Shown: one piece after another, positions 55,342 to 63,392 of the stretch
How the letters are laid out: every line of letters begins with the position of its first letter
How positions within the stretch are numbered: the first letter of the stretch is position 1
From: an uncultured Psychroserpens sp.
GTDB lineage: Bacteria; Bacteroidota; Bacteroidia; Flavobacteriales; Flavobacteriaceae
DNA: 64,000 nucleotides
Reading direction: 5' to 3'
Assembly (NCBI RefSeq): GCF_947492715.1
Contig: NZ_CANLNS010000004.1
Span: 248,001 to 312,000 of the forward strand
The notes under the pieces: model-generated
What the model saw: the letters and a program-made list of their open reading frames with translations, nothing else
Database searches by the model: none
What the model was told of the DNA's origin: nothing
Position numbers and translations under genes: made by a program

Positions 55342-56541
55342 CTATGACTTGAGTGCGTCCTTAATTATAGACACCATGTTTTCTGCTCGTTTAGCGACTT
55401 CATTTTCTGTCCAAGACATTTTTATCAAACATGAGATATTTCGACCTATAAAATGATCAGACTGCTCAAATGTTTGGTGCTTTAAGTTTTCAAGGCCTTG
55501 CTTTATTTCCGCAGATAAAGGAAATAGTGACTTTTTATTTTTAAGATGCTCCCATTTTCTGATATAATGCCAGTTGTTATCATAATAATGGAAACATACA
55601 TCAATGCCATTATCCTTAAACCCTTTGGATACTTTCCTTGCGATCTCTAAATCTGGTAGAAAGAAATTTAAAAACGCATAACTTTCCTCTCCTCCAGCCG
55701 GAACGGTTCTAAACGTCACCTCAGGAATTTGGGATATAGCATTACGAATAATGGTATAATGTTTTTTTTGAATACCTATAAATTCAGGTAAGCGTTTTAC
55801 CTGTGCCAAACCAACGGCTGCATTCAATTCTGAAATTCTAAAGTTATAGCCTAAAAAAGGATGTGTCTCTGCGCCGCGATCATTTCCTTCATGATCATGC
55901 CCATGGTCACTGTAATGATCTGCATTGAGATAATAATCTGAATTATTGGTAATAACAGCTCCGCCTTCTCCGCAGGTAATTGTTTTTACAAAATCGAACG
56001 AAAAACAACCTAGGTCTCCAATACTTCCTAAAGGTTTACCATCATAAGTTCCGCCAATAGCCTGACAAGCATCTTCAACAAAGATAAGATCGTACTTTTC
56101 GCAGATAGATTGGACTGTATTTAAATCGCCCATACTACCACACATTTGCACCATCATAACGGCTTTTGTTTTTGGTGTAATGGCAGCTTCAACTGCTTTT
56201 GGATCTATAGCAAGCGTATCGTCTATATCGACTAAGACAGGAATAGCGCCAAGCATCATTATAGCTTCAAAGCTCGCAACAAATGTAAATGTTGGCATAA
56301 TAACCTCATCTCCTGCTCCAACTCCAGCAGATGCAAGAGCGACAGAAACTGCTGCAGTTCCGCTAGATACTAACTGAACATGCTTAGTTTCAAAAGTTTT
56401 TGTGAGTTCGGCCTCTAGTGCTTTGGCTTTCCAATGACCATTTCGCATACCATCAAAACCATAGCGCATAAGCACACCATTATCTAACACTTCATTGACC
56501 TCTTTGCGCTCGAGGTCACCAAATAATTCAAATCCAGGCAT
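55342..56541 (-). CDS. DegT/DnrJ/EryC1/StrS family aminotransferase
   Basis: A 399-residue PLP enzyme that usually aminates keto-sugars for envelope glycans or antibiotics. Visible are SSGTAAVSVALASAGVGAGDEV (PLP phosphate cup), FVEDACQAIGGTYDGKPLGSIGDLG, and FVKTITCGEGGAVITN, where the Lys forms the PLP aldimine. HSHDHEGNDRGAE-type linker sequence and YNFRISELNAAVGLAQ follow as in the family. The usual FHPTK segment is altered to FDFVK. It is 7 bases after the thioredoxin-fold gene, so the two are probably cotranscribed; no sugar-nucleotide genes are adjacent. Confidence 0.92.
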   Translation of the reverse strand: MPGFELFGDLERKEVNEVLDNGVLMRYGFDGMRNGHWKAKALEAELTKTFETKHVQLVSSGTAAVSVALASAGVGAGDEVIMPTFTFVASFEAIMMLGAIPVLVDIDDTLAIDPKAVEAAITPKTKAVMMVQMCGSMGDLNTVQSICEKYDLIFVEDACQAIGGTYDGKPLGSIGDLGCFSFDFVKTITCGEGGAVITNNSDYYLNADHYSDHGHDHEGNDRGAETHPFLGYNFRISELNAAVGLAQVKRLPEFIGIQKKHYTIIRNAISQIPEVTFRTVPAGGEESYAFLNFFLPDLEIARKVSKGFKDNGIDVCFHYYDNNWHYIRKWEHLKNKKSLFPLSAEIKQGLENLKHQTFEQSDHFIGRNISCLIKMSWTENEVAKRAENMVSIIKDALKS

Positions 56542-56548
56542 TAGCTAA

Positions 56549-56968
56549 TTATAAAGTTTCGTTCCACAAGGCTAAAAACTTCATCACTTTTTCTGTAGAA
56601 AAGTTTGAGGCAAGTGGATCTATAATCGCTTTTCCTTTGCTATTAATTAATGCCACTCCTGGTGCTCCATACTGTTTCGTATAATGAATCCCTAAACGTG
56701 CATTTGTAGAATTTTTATCTGAAACATCTAATTTCAGCAAAATAGACTTTGCAGCAAATTTTTTGAAGGTATCAGCATTAAAAAAGTTAGTCTTCAATTC
56801 TTCGGAAGCCTCTGTCTTTTGATTATTAGTTACAAAAACTAAAATAGGTTTGTTTTGAGTTTCTGCTTGTTTTAAAGCAACGGTATTATCCGTAATCCAA
56901 TTAGATTGATCCTGAGCAAACACTTGAACTGTGAAAGCGAATAGTAAGATAAATAGTATTTTTTTCAT
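56549..56968 (-). CDS. Exported thioredoxin-fold protein lacking any cysteine
   Basis: A 139-residue protein from the ATG at 56968 (MKKILF), which opens a signal peptide (LFILLFAFTVQVFAQD); the longer frame adds 11 residues without merit. The thioredoxin pattern is present: ALKQAETQNKPILVFVTNN, then FAAKSILLKLDVSD and the cis-Pro strand YGAPGVALINSKGK. The usual WCxxC position reads TNNQKTE, and no cysteine occurs in the whole protein. It cannot be a thiol oxidoreductase; a chaperone or binding role is more plausible. It is followed 7 bases later by the aminotransferase gene. Confidence 0.82.
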   Translation of the reverse strand: MKKILFILLFAFTVQVFAQDQSNWITDNTVALKQAETQNKPILVFVTNNQKTEASEELKTNFFNADTFKKFAAKSILLKLDVSDKNSTNARLGIHYTKQYGAPGVALINSKGKAIIDPLASNFSTEKVMKFLALWNETL

Positions 56969-57052
56969 AGCAATTTTTAATACATGCGACTCCAATCGCA
57001 ATTAAGGTTGAAACAAATATAACATAATCAAAAACACATTGAAAGGTTTTAA

Positions 57053-57682
57053 TTACATTTCTATAACAGCTTTATCAACTTGTTTCCTAACTTTTTTAAA
57101 AACTGCGAAGCTATCATCATTAGCCCTATAACCTACTGGTAAAAGTAAAACAGATTTAAGGTTTCGCTCTTTCAAGTTTAAAACTTTGTCATATTCTATT
57201 GGACTAAAACCTTCCATTGGACAAGAATCTATGTTCTCCATCGCGCAAACCGTCATAAGATTTCCTAACGCTATATACGCTTGTTTTGATGACCATTCCT
57301 GACGTTCTTCTAAGGTCATTCCAGTTATCATATGTTTTAAATCTTTACGATAAGGCTCCAAAATGGTTTCTGGAGTTGATCTTATAGACTTCACATTGTC
57401 AAAATGCTCATCTACATCCTCTGCTGTAATATTATCCTGAATACAAATCACTAATAAATGAGAAGCATCAACAACCTGCTTTTGATTATAAGCATGAGCC
57501 ACCAAATCTGCTCTAATCGCCTTATCTTCAACCACAAGCAAACTAATGGTCTGTAAACCATACGATGTGGCTGTTAAATTAAAAGCTTCTTTGAGAATAT
57601 TAAGTTTCTCTTCAGTAAGCTGCTTCGTTGCATCAAACTTCTTTGTGGCATAACGCCATTTTAATTTATCTATGGTTGTCAT
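57053..57682 (-). CDS. Nitroreductase family NAD(P)H-dependent oxidoreductase
   Basis: A 209-residue FMN-dependent oxidoreductase of the NfsB-like group. The N-terminus WRYATKKFDATKQL holds the FMN-phosphate Arg pair, LTATSYGLQTISLLVV follows, then EWSSKQAYIALGNLMTVCAMENIDSCPMEGF and the C-terminal LLPVGYRANDD. There is no signal peptide. Substrates of this family range from nitroaromatics to quinones and dihydropteridines and cannot be told here. A -7 element lies 19 bases upstream. Confidence 0.92.
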   Translation of the reverse strand: MTTIDKLKWRYATKKFDATKQLTEEKLNILKEAFNLTATSYGLQTISLLVVEDKAIRADLVAHAYNQKQVVDASHLLVICIQDNITAEDVDEHFDNVKSIRSTPETILEPYRKDLKHMITGMTLEERQEWSSKQAYIALGNLMTVCAMENIDSCPMEGFSPIEYDKVLNLKERNLKSVLLLPVGYRANDDSFAVFKKVRKQVDKAVIEM

Positions 57683-57701
57683 TTCGTTTTAATATTTACT
57701 G

Positions 57702-57709
57702 CAAAAATA
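57702..57709 (-). promoter_or_regulatory. -7 element for the nitroreductase gene
   Basis: TATTTTTG on the minus strand matches TAnnTTTG exactly, 19 bases before the ATG at 57682. Confidence 0.48.
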
Positions 57710-57793
57710 AGACGAGAAGAATCATTAAACAGCCTTTGTTCAATAAAATATATCAATAGTTGCATTAATAACTTTAAAAAAAGGCATTTTTTA

Positions 57794-57825
57794 TTTGAAA
57801 GAAATAAAAAAGGGTTCTATATTTG
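57794..57825 (+). promoter_or_regulatory. Promoter of tRNA-Ser
   Basis: TTTG (57794-57797), a 20-base spacer and TATATTTG (57818-57825) match both Bacteroidota promoter elements with ideal spacing, 35 bases before the mature tRNA 5' end. This is the best promoter in the window. Confidence 0.82.
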
Positions 57826-57860
57826 CACTCGCATTTGGGAAATACCCAATGAGGCACTCA

Positions 57861-57945
57861 GGAGAAATGGCAGAGTGGTCGAATGCGGCAGTCTTGAAAA
57901 CTGTTGAGGGTCACACCTCCGGGGGTTCGAATCCCTCTTTCTCCG
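57861..57945 (+). tRNA. tRNA-Ser (anticodon UGA)
   Basis: An 85-base class II tRNA with a long variable arm. The acceptor stem is GGAGAAA (57861-57867) with TTTCTCC (57938-57944), a perfect 7 bp, and discriminator G57945 fits serine. The anticodon loop CTTGAAA (57893-57899) gives UGA at 57895-57897. The T arm carries GGTTCGAATCC. CCA is not encoded. A promoter precedes it and a strong terminator follows. It is the boundary between the housekeeping genes and the metal-resistance cluster. Confidence 0.97.
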
Positions 57946-57947
57946 CA

Positions 57948-57988
57948 AAAACCCTTGTAAATATAGAATTTACAAGGGTTTTGTTTTT
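57948..57988 (+). terminator. Terminator of tRNA-Ser
   Basis: AAAACCCTTGTAAAT (57948-57962) and ATTTACAAGGGTTTT (57968-57982) form a perfect 15-bp stem with a 5-base loop, followed by GTTTTT. It starts two bases after the tRNA 3' end. Confidence 0.93.
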
Positions 57989-57991
57989 GAG

Positions 57992-58013
57992 TTGACAGTA
58001 TTGTTGACAATAC
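57992..58013. repeat. Direct TTGACA repeats overlapping a 16-bp palindrome next to tRNA-Ser
   Basis: TTGACA occurs at 57992-57997 and 58004-58009, 12 bases apart. GTATTGT-TG-ACAATAC (57998-58013) is a perfect inverted repeat overlapping the second copy. TTGACA is not a promoter element in Bacteroidota, so these may be integrase arm sites or a regulator site. They lie at the junction of the tRNA gene and the metal-efflux cluster. Confidence 0.4.
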
Positions 58014-58041
58014 AATCGATTTAATCAATAGTCACTAAAGA

Positions 58042-58482
58042 TTAATGGTCATGATTAGAATGGTCATTATCTTTCTCATCACCAGTTTGGTTCATTGCCA
58101 TTTCGTGATCATATTTACAACAACCTGGTAAACCATCATAAGCTTCTAAATCACCAACAACTTTTTCTGTATCATAGCCTGATGCCGCTATTGCCTTATG
58201 AATTGACATTGCATCTGTTTTGGTATCATCAAAAGAGACATCAATTTTCTTTTTATCAACATCCCAATTAGCACTTGCAACACCATTTACACTGTTTGCA
58301 GCTTTTTCAATGGTACTTTTACACATTCCACAGTTACCTCTTACGCCAAAAGATAGGTCTGTCATTGCCATTTCTTTGGACATTTCAGTAATTGATGATT
58401 CAGTTTCTTTTTTGGTATCGTTTTTACAACTTGTTAAACCTAATGCTGCTACTATAGCTACACTTAAAATTACTTTCTTCAT
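58042..58482 (-). CDS. Heavy-metal-associated (HMA) domain lipoprotein
   Basis: A 146-residue lipoprotein (LGLTSC, Cys19). Its HMA domain (~45-115) carries the metal-binding pair in GNCGMCKSTIEKA and the typical ferredoxin-like ending AIAASGYDTE. Downstream, GCCKYDHEMAM and a His/Asp-rich tail (DHSNHDH) add likely copper ligands. It probably traps or hands over copper in the periplasm. It is the last gene of the minus-strand metal cluster, 79 bases after the methyltransferase gene. Confidence 0.9.
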   Translation of the reverse strand: MKKVILSVAIVAALGLTSCKNDTKKETESSITEMSKEMAMTDLSFGVRGNCGMCKSTIEKAANSVNGVASANWDVDKKKIDVSFDDTKTDAMSIHKAIAASGYDTEKVVGDLEAYDGLPGCCKYDHEMAMNQTGDEKDNDHSNHDH

Positions 58483-58561
58483 TGTTTTAAAATTTAATTA
58501 ATATATTGAGTTTAATTCTTCATAGGTAAGTGTTACATCATTCATACACGATTAATTACTC

Positions 58562-59536
58562 TTATTTGTTTCTCAACTGAGCAAAATAGTAATATCCACT
58601 TGTAGTTAAATCTTTGATATCTAAATGTTTAAATTCATCAGACAAATCTTCTACCTTAAGCATATTGTCACTTAGAACTGATTTTTGGTATTTGATTTCA
58701 AAATCATTTGCTTCTAATAGCTGTAAATGCGTGGACAAGGGTTCTCGATTTATTAAGTTCACTCCACCAGTAATTATTTTCCATTCCAATTTACTGAGTG
58801 TCCAATGTCCATTCCATAATTTAGTTCTATTCAAACATGTCAAATCAATGGTATGCGACATACAACCACCACTTTTTAACCACAGGTTCATAGTTTTGTA
58901 ATCATAAGGTAAATCGTGCAAATGCTGCAAAACAGTATGAGAAAAAATATAATCTATTGTATTGTTTTCAATAATATCTCTACTATTCCAAGGGATTATA
59001 GAATGAATATATATATTGTTCAAGTTTTCGGGGTCTAATAATTCCATGCGAATCGCATTAAGTCTTTCCTCTGTTAAACACTCTGACAAATATTCTTCGG
59101 TTAGAATATTCGAAGGAAAATCCATTTGCATCAAATCGTTGTTTTCGTCTTCATTTATCTGAATTGCCTGAGTCTTATCTCTATTTTTAAAAAAAATCAC
59201 CAATTCATCAAAAACCCTAATGTTAGTTTCTATATTCCAAAATTGAGTTTTCTCTAATGCATAATACTTATGTGAGCCAGATATTAATGCTGCTAACCCT
59301 ACACCTAAAGAATCTCCTGGTCCAATTTCTACAACAAATTTTGGTGTTTCGTTGCTAAGTCTAGACCAATTCTTTAGATGTTTCATCCAAATTCTATAGC
59401 AGTATAAACTACTACTACCTGCAACATTATCTTTTCTAAGCAACCTTCTGGCTACTGAAGAATTGGTCAATAATAATTTATATAACAATCTTGCTTTCCC
59501 TCTTATAAATCCCCATAATAAATTTATTGTTTTCAT
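58562..59536 (-). CDS. Class I SAM-dependent methyltransferase-like protein
   Basis: A 324-residue protein. Motif I is visible as KFVVEIGPGDSLGVGLAAL (~65-83), then YYALEKTQFWN and a later DYIFSHTVLQHLHDLPYDYKT, the family pattern for motif II/post-II. The N-terminus is basic and without a signal peptide. Its closest feel is of methyltransferases from polysaccharide or lipid loci. Nothing links it chemically to metal resistance, so its place between the CusB-like and HMA genes is odd and it may be an unrelated insertion. Confidence 0.78.
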   Translation of the reverse strand: MKTINLLWGFIRGKARLLYKLLLTNSSVARRLLRKDNVAGSSSLYCYRIWMKHLKNWSRLSNETPKFVVEIGPGDSLGVGLAALISGSHKYYALEKTQFWNIETNIRVFDELVIFFKNRDKTQAIQINEDENNDLMQMDFPSNILTEEYLSECLTEERLNAIRMELLDPENLNNIYIHSIIPWNSRDIIENNTIDYIFSHTVLQHLHDLPYDYKTMNLWLKSGGCMSHTIDLTCLNRTKLWNGHWTLSKLEWKIITGGVNLINREPLSTHLQLLEANDFEIKYQKSVLSDNMLKVEDLSDEFKHLDIKDLTTSGYYYFAQLRNK

Positions 59537-59576
59537 GATATTTATTTGTTTGTTAACTCGCTAATTTTAATCGTAT

Positions 59577-61349
59577 TTACTCAATAACTTCTTTTACACT
59601 GCCACAATTCAACATAGCTTTTCCAAAGTATGGATTTAACACTTTTTCCTCTTTGCTTAGCCAATATGCACCGTTATTATTATCTGCCATTGGACAATAT
59701 TCTACATACACTTTTTCCTTAACACCGAAAAGTTGCACAGCATTTACTAGGTGTGATGATAGATGTTTGAAATGATCCCTTTGTTCTTTTATATCTGACG
59801 TTTTAGAAATAGATGTTGCCGAAGATTGTATTTCTTTTACTAATGACATCCAATGTATATGAGCATTATTCTCTGATAATAATTTCATATCCACTTTACT
59901 TAAATTGTTTAAAAAACTTGTTGCATTAACTGAAGTTTTTTTTGAATCTTCTTTAACTAAAGCATCTTTTAAATTGATATAATCATTGTAAACAACTTTT
60001 AATTGTTCTTGAAATTTCTCTGACACTGTCAATCTTTCGTTCATATTAGTATGATCACTTTCTTTTTCTGATCCAATATTATCCACTCCTAAATGTCCTT
60101 CGTGACCTGTCATTGCTTTACCACCTTCCTTATTCATCATTGATTTTTTGCCTTGTAATTGAGCTGCTGCATCAACCGTAAATGTTCCGTTAGTTACGAT
60201 TTCATTGCCAACAAATAATCCTTCTAAAACTTCATATTCATTACCAATTTGATTGCCTAAAACAACTTCACGCATTTCAAAAATAGTTTGGCCTGGATTG
60301 GTTTTTAAATAGACAATAGAACGCTCACCTGTCCAAAGTACGGCAGACGCTGGAATTGTTATTACCTCATTATTACTACTTGTAACTCGCTCAATATTTG
60401 CTGTTACAAACATTCCTGGTTTAAATACATCGTTTTTATTAATAAGTATCACACGTAATGTTACCGTTCTTGTTTTGGTATCTAAAATTGGGTCAATAAA
60501 ATCTACTTTCCCTTTAAACTCCTTATTAGCATAAGCGTTTGTAGTCACTAAAACTTCTTGTCCCTTTTTAAATAAATTAATTTGATTTTCATAGACATCA
60601 AAGTTTGCCCAAACTGTATTAAGATTTGCAATTTTAAGCAATGGTTGACCTTGTTTGATGTAGTCGCCTTGTTCTACTAATTTTTCCGTAACTGTACCTG
60701 AAACGGTTGCATATACTGGAAAGTTTTCTTTCACTTTTTTTGTTTCTTCAATCTGATTGATTTGATTGTCAGAGAGCTTCCATAATTTCAATTTATTGCG
60801 AACCGCTTTGTATAATGCGGGTTGCGATTCCTTTAAAGATGCTGCTGTAATCAATTCTTGTTGTGCTGCATACAATTCTGGCGAGTAAATGGTTGCTAAT
60901 AATTGACCTTTACGAACTTCTTCGCCTGTAAAACCGACATTCAATCGTTCTATTCTACCCGAAAAGTAACTGACTTGTACTGCGTTTGCTTCTTCATTTT
61001 CAGCAATTTTACCTGATAATTTAATCGTGTTGCCATCAACATTTCCTTTGCCTACTATGGATGTTTGAATATTGGCTAATGCCATCGCATTTTCAGTTAA
61101 TTTGAATTGGTCTACTAATAAACCATCACTTCCACTTTCGGCAGGAATTAAATCCATCCCACAAATTGGGCAATCACCTGGTTCTGGTTGCATAATTTGT
61201 GGATGCATAGAACACGTCCACATTTGATTGGTTTCTATTGTTTCCGTATGATTGTGCTCTGTTTCTTTATTTGATGAGTTACCAAAAAGTATCCACCCTA
61301 AAAGTAGCCCTACAGCTAATATTCCTATATAAATGATATATTTTTTCAT
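59577..61349 (-). CDS. CusB-like RND efflux periplasmic adaptor with metal-binding and DUF3347 domains
   Basis: A 590-residue membrane-fusion protein of heavy-metal (Cu/Ag type) efflux. In order: N-terminal membrane anchor (IIYIGILAVGLLLGWILF), a heavy-metal-binding domain (43-69: WTCSMHPQI, PGDCPICGMDLIPA), the adaptor body (~75-400: lipoyl/barrel-sandwich, helical hairpin, VWANFDVYENQINLFKKGQEV), and a C-terminal DUF3347 domain (~435-590, YCPMADNNNGAYWLSKEEKVLNPYFGKAMLNCG split by metal-site residues). The ATG at 61349 is preferred over the adjacent upstream GTG. It lies 6 bases after the PepSY gene. Confidence 0.94.
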   Translation of the reverse strand: MKKYIIYIGILAVGLLLGWILFGNSSNKETEHNHTETIETNQMWTCSMHPQIMQPEPGDCPICGMDLIPAESGSDGLLVDQFKLTENAMALANIQTSIVGKGNVDGNTIKLSGKIAENEEANAVQVSYFSGRIERLNVGFTGEEVRKGQLLATIYSPELYAAQQELITAASLKESQPALYKAVRNKLKLWKLSDNQINQIEETKKVKENFPVYATVSGTVTEKLVEQGDYIKQGQPLLKIANLNTVWANFDVYENQINLFKKGQEVLVTTNAYANKEFKGKVDFIDPILDTKTRTVTLRVILINKNDVFKPGMFVTANIERVTSSNNEVITIPASAVLWTGERSIVYLKTNPGQTIFEMREVVLGNQIGNEYEVLEGLFVGNEIVTNGTFTVDAAAQLQGKKSMMNKEGGKAMTGHEGHLGVDNIGSEKESDHTNMNERLTVSEKFQEQLKVVYNDYINLKDALVKEDSKKTSVNATSFLNNLSKVDMKLLSENNAHIHWMSLVKEIQSSATSISKTSDIKEQRDHFKHLSSHLVNAVQLFGVKEKVYVEYCPMADNNNGAYWLSKEEKVLNPYFGKAMLNCGSVKEVIE

Positions 61350-61355
61350 CACTAA

Positions 61356-62066
61356 TTATTTTTTCTTCTTTTTTAATATTTTTCTGATTGATGGTGACGA
61401 TGTGTACCATAGTAAAAAGCCACTCAAAACCGTTATTAAGCCTAACAACGAGAATGCTCTTAAAACTAATGTATTAAAGTTATCTCTACCTTCATAATCC
61501 ATTGTGTGCGTCATCCATAAAAAATCGAACCAACGCCAACTACGATGTCTTACAGTTTGAAATTTTCCATCTTTTACGGACACATAAGCTCTTAATGCTT
61601 CGTCAGATTTATAAGAAATCACATAAGCTGGCAATAACTTTTCTCTATACTCGTGGTGCTTTCCAGTCTCATTAATTTGCTCTACATTTTCAACTACCAA
61701 ATCGCTTTTCATATAGTTTTTTGCTATATAAAGTGCTTCATCTTTTGTGATGCTATTCTTTGGACTTCCATCAATAGCACTATATAATTGTTTTTTATTT
61801 ACCCAATAGTAAGGTGTATTGTTAATGTCTCTCAATTCAATAGTATTGATGCCATTAGTAACATTGAGTTGTGATGGACTAATTAAATTATTGAAAGCTT
61901 GTGGTTGATAATCTAAATTCTTGAAATGGTCGCCGTGAATATCATCGATATTTGTCCAACTGAAATACAATCCACTAATTGTCCAAAACAAAAATTGAAT
62001 ACCCAAAAACAAGCCTAAATATCTATGGGTTTTTCTAATTTTTAATGCTGTATGCCTGTTTACCAT
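61356..62066 (-). CDS. PepSY domain membrane protein
   Basis: A 236-residue protein with an N-terminal membrane helix (HRYLGLFLGIQFLFWTISGLYFSW), a periplasmic PepSY-like region (~80-190, DEALYIAKNYMKSDLVVENV, AYVSVKDGKFQTVRHRSWRWFDFLW) and a C-terminal helix (LLGLITVLSGFLLWY). Such proteins often accompany metal or iron-reduction systems. Its start is one base from the upstream DUF2911 stop. It is probably part of the efflux operon. Confidence 0.88.
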   Translation of the reverse strand: MVNRHTALKIRKTHRYLGLFLGIQFLFWTISGLYFSWTNIDDIHGDHFKNLDYQPQAFNNLISPSQLNVTNGINTIELRDINNTPYYWVNKKQLYSAIDGSPKNSITKDEALYIAKNYMKSDLVVENVEQINETGKHHEYREKLLPAYVISYKSDEALRAYVSVKDGKFQTVRHRSWRWFDFLWMTHTMDYEGRDNFNTLVLRAFSLLGLITVLSGFLLWYTSSPSIRKILKKKKK

Positions 62067-62067
62067 T

Positions 62068-62652
62068 TTATTGATTTATTTTGAATGGAAAGCTAATTGT
62101 CACCTTTTCCCAAGCAAGAGAAATACTTCCCTCTGTTTCACTAATCTTATTTACTTTATATTCTAAATGCTCTGTAATTTTGTCTGAAATACTTGGTGTC
62201 ACTTTAAATCGTATCACATCATCATTTACATTATAATCGTCTTTACCGTGTTGATTCCAGTTTTTATTAATCATTATAGTCCAATCCTCTTTTGAAGGAA
62301 TCGTGAAAAACCCATATTTTCCTTTTGGAAGCACCTCACCATTTATAATTAAATCTTTATTGGTTTCAATCCACGTTGCCATATGTGCTCCAGCTTGCCA
62401 GACATTATCATAACCAACTAATCCACCAAAGATGATTCGCCCTCTAACTCCTGGCGATGAATAGTCTATATGAATATGTGCATCTCCAATCATTGCCATT
62501 GTAGATGTATGTGGGCTTAATGGTTTCTTCTTTGGTGTTTCTTTCTTTTCAACTTTGTGGTGTTGATACTCATCTTTTACCTCTTTTTTGGATTCGTTTT
62601 TACAGGCGAAAAGAAGTGTAATTATCACGGATATTTGTAGTATTTTTTTCAT
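62068..62652 (-). CDS. DUF2911 lipoprotein
   Basis: A 194-residue lipoprotein (IITLLFAC, Cys17) followed by a Lys/His-rich stretch (YQHHKVEKKETPKKK). The DUF2911 domain covers ~50-190, with AHIHIDYSSPGVRGRIIFGGLVGYDNVWQAGAH and LPKGKYGFFTIP. The histidines around HMATW and HIHID could bind metal, in keeping with the operon. It is two bases after the HMA membrane protein gene. Unlike the one at 33844 it has no TPR part. Confidence 0.9.
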   Translation of the reverse strand: MKKILQISVIITLLFACKNESKKEVKDEYQHHKVEKKETPKKKPLSPHTSTMAMIGDAHIHIDYSSPGVRGRIIFGGLVGYDNVWQAGAHMATWIETNKDLIINGEVLPKGKYGFFTIPSKEDWTIMINKNWNQHGKDDYNVNDDVIRFKVTPSISDKITEHLEYKVNKISETEGSISLAWEKVTISFPFKINQ

Positions 62653-62654
62653 TC

Positions 62655-63392
62655 TTAAAAGATATTTAATAACATTAATATTGCCATTACAATCATTATG
62701 GCATTCTCAATAAAAGTAGCTTCTGTCATAGGTAACTTTAAAGCAGTACCTAGACAAGCACATCTGATTGACTTCTTATCTAATAGTGTTTTTGTAACTC
62801 CAACGGTTGTAATGCCTAATACAACTAGAGTGATGATTAAAGCAAGATTAACTTCAAATCGCATTAAAAACATTAATCCTAAAGCGGTTTCAATAAATGG
62901 ATAAAACCAACCATAAGCAGGAACACGTTTTGCTAATGGGTCATACATTTTAAATGACTCTGGAAAGCCTTTTAAGTCCAACATCTTGAAGAAACTAAAA
63001 ACAATATAGAATAAACCCATAAAATCGAGCATAAAATCATTCCAAGACCAATTTTTATAGTGAAGTAAAATGCTCGCTGAAGCGATATAAAAAATAATAA
63101 GCAGTAGAGGTTTTAATTGTTGTAACTTGCTTTTTTCTTCTTTCATTGGCATTGTCGACATACCTGAAGATGCAAACACATTCTTCTCTTTCTTTTCAGA
63201 TAAGGTATACTTTTCTGGTAATGCATTTTGTAATATTTCAGTTGAAATATGAGTATTCATTTTCACTTCTGCCTCACCTTTTTCAAGATTAACAGACACC
63301 TCTGATACTTGGTCTATTTCTCTTAAATATTTTTCTACGGAAGCCTTACAGTTATTGCAGGTCATTCCTGTTATATTATAGGTATGTTTCAT
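62655..63392 (-). CDS. HMA-domain protein fused to a MauE/DoxX-like four-helix membrane domain
   Basis: A 245-residue protein. Residues 1-70 form a heavy-metal-associated domain with the metal-binding GMTCNNC (Cys12 and Cys15). After a linker, about four membrane helices follow (LLLIIFYIASASILLHY, FMLDFMGLFYIVFSFF, FYPFIETALGLMFLM, NLALIITLVVLGITTVGV) and a CACLG motif (near 213). This is a MerTP-like idea: a cytoplasmic metallochaperone joined to a membrane carrier. The start shares a base with the TolC stop (TAATG). Confidence 0.88.
   Translation of the reverse strand: MKHTYNITGMTCNNCKASVEKYLREIDQVSEVSVNLEKGEAEVKMNTHISTEILQNALPEKYTLSEKKEKNVFASSGMSTMPMKEEKSKLQQLKPLLLIIFYIASASILLHYKNWSWNDFMLDFMGLFYIVFSFFKMLDLKGFPESFKMYDPLAKRVPAYGWFYPFIETALGLMFLMRFEVNLALIITLVVLGITTVGVTKTLLDKKSIRCACLGTALKLPMTEATFIENAIMIVMAILMLLNIF

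Noticed and set aside
57795-57995. 66-residue open frame running through tRNA-Ser
   Set aside because: It is an accident of frame: it covers the tRNA promoter, the tRNA itself and its terminator.
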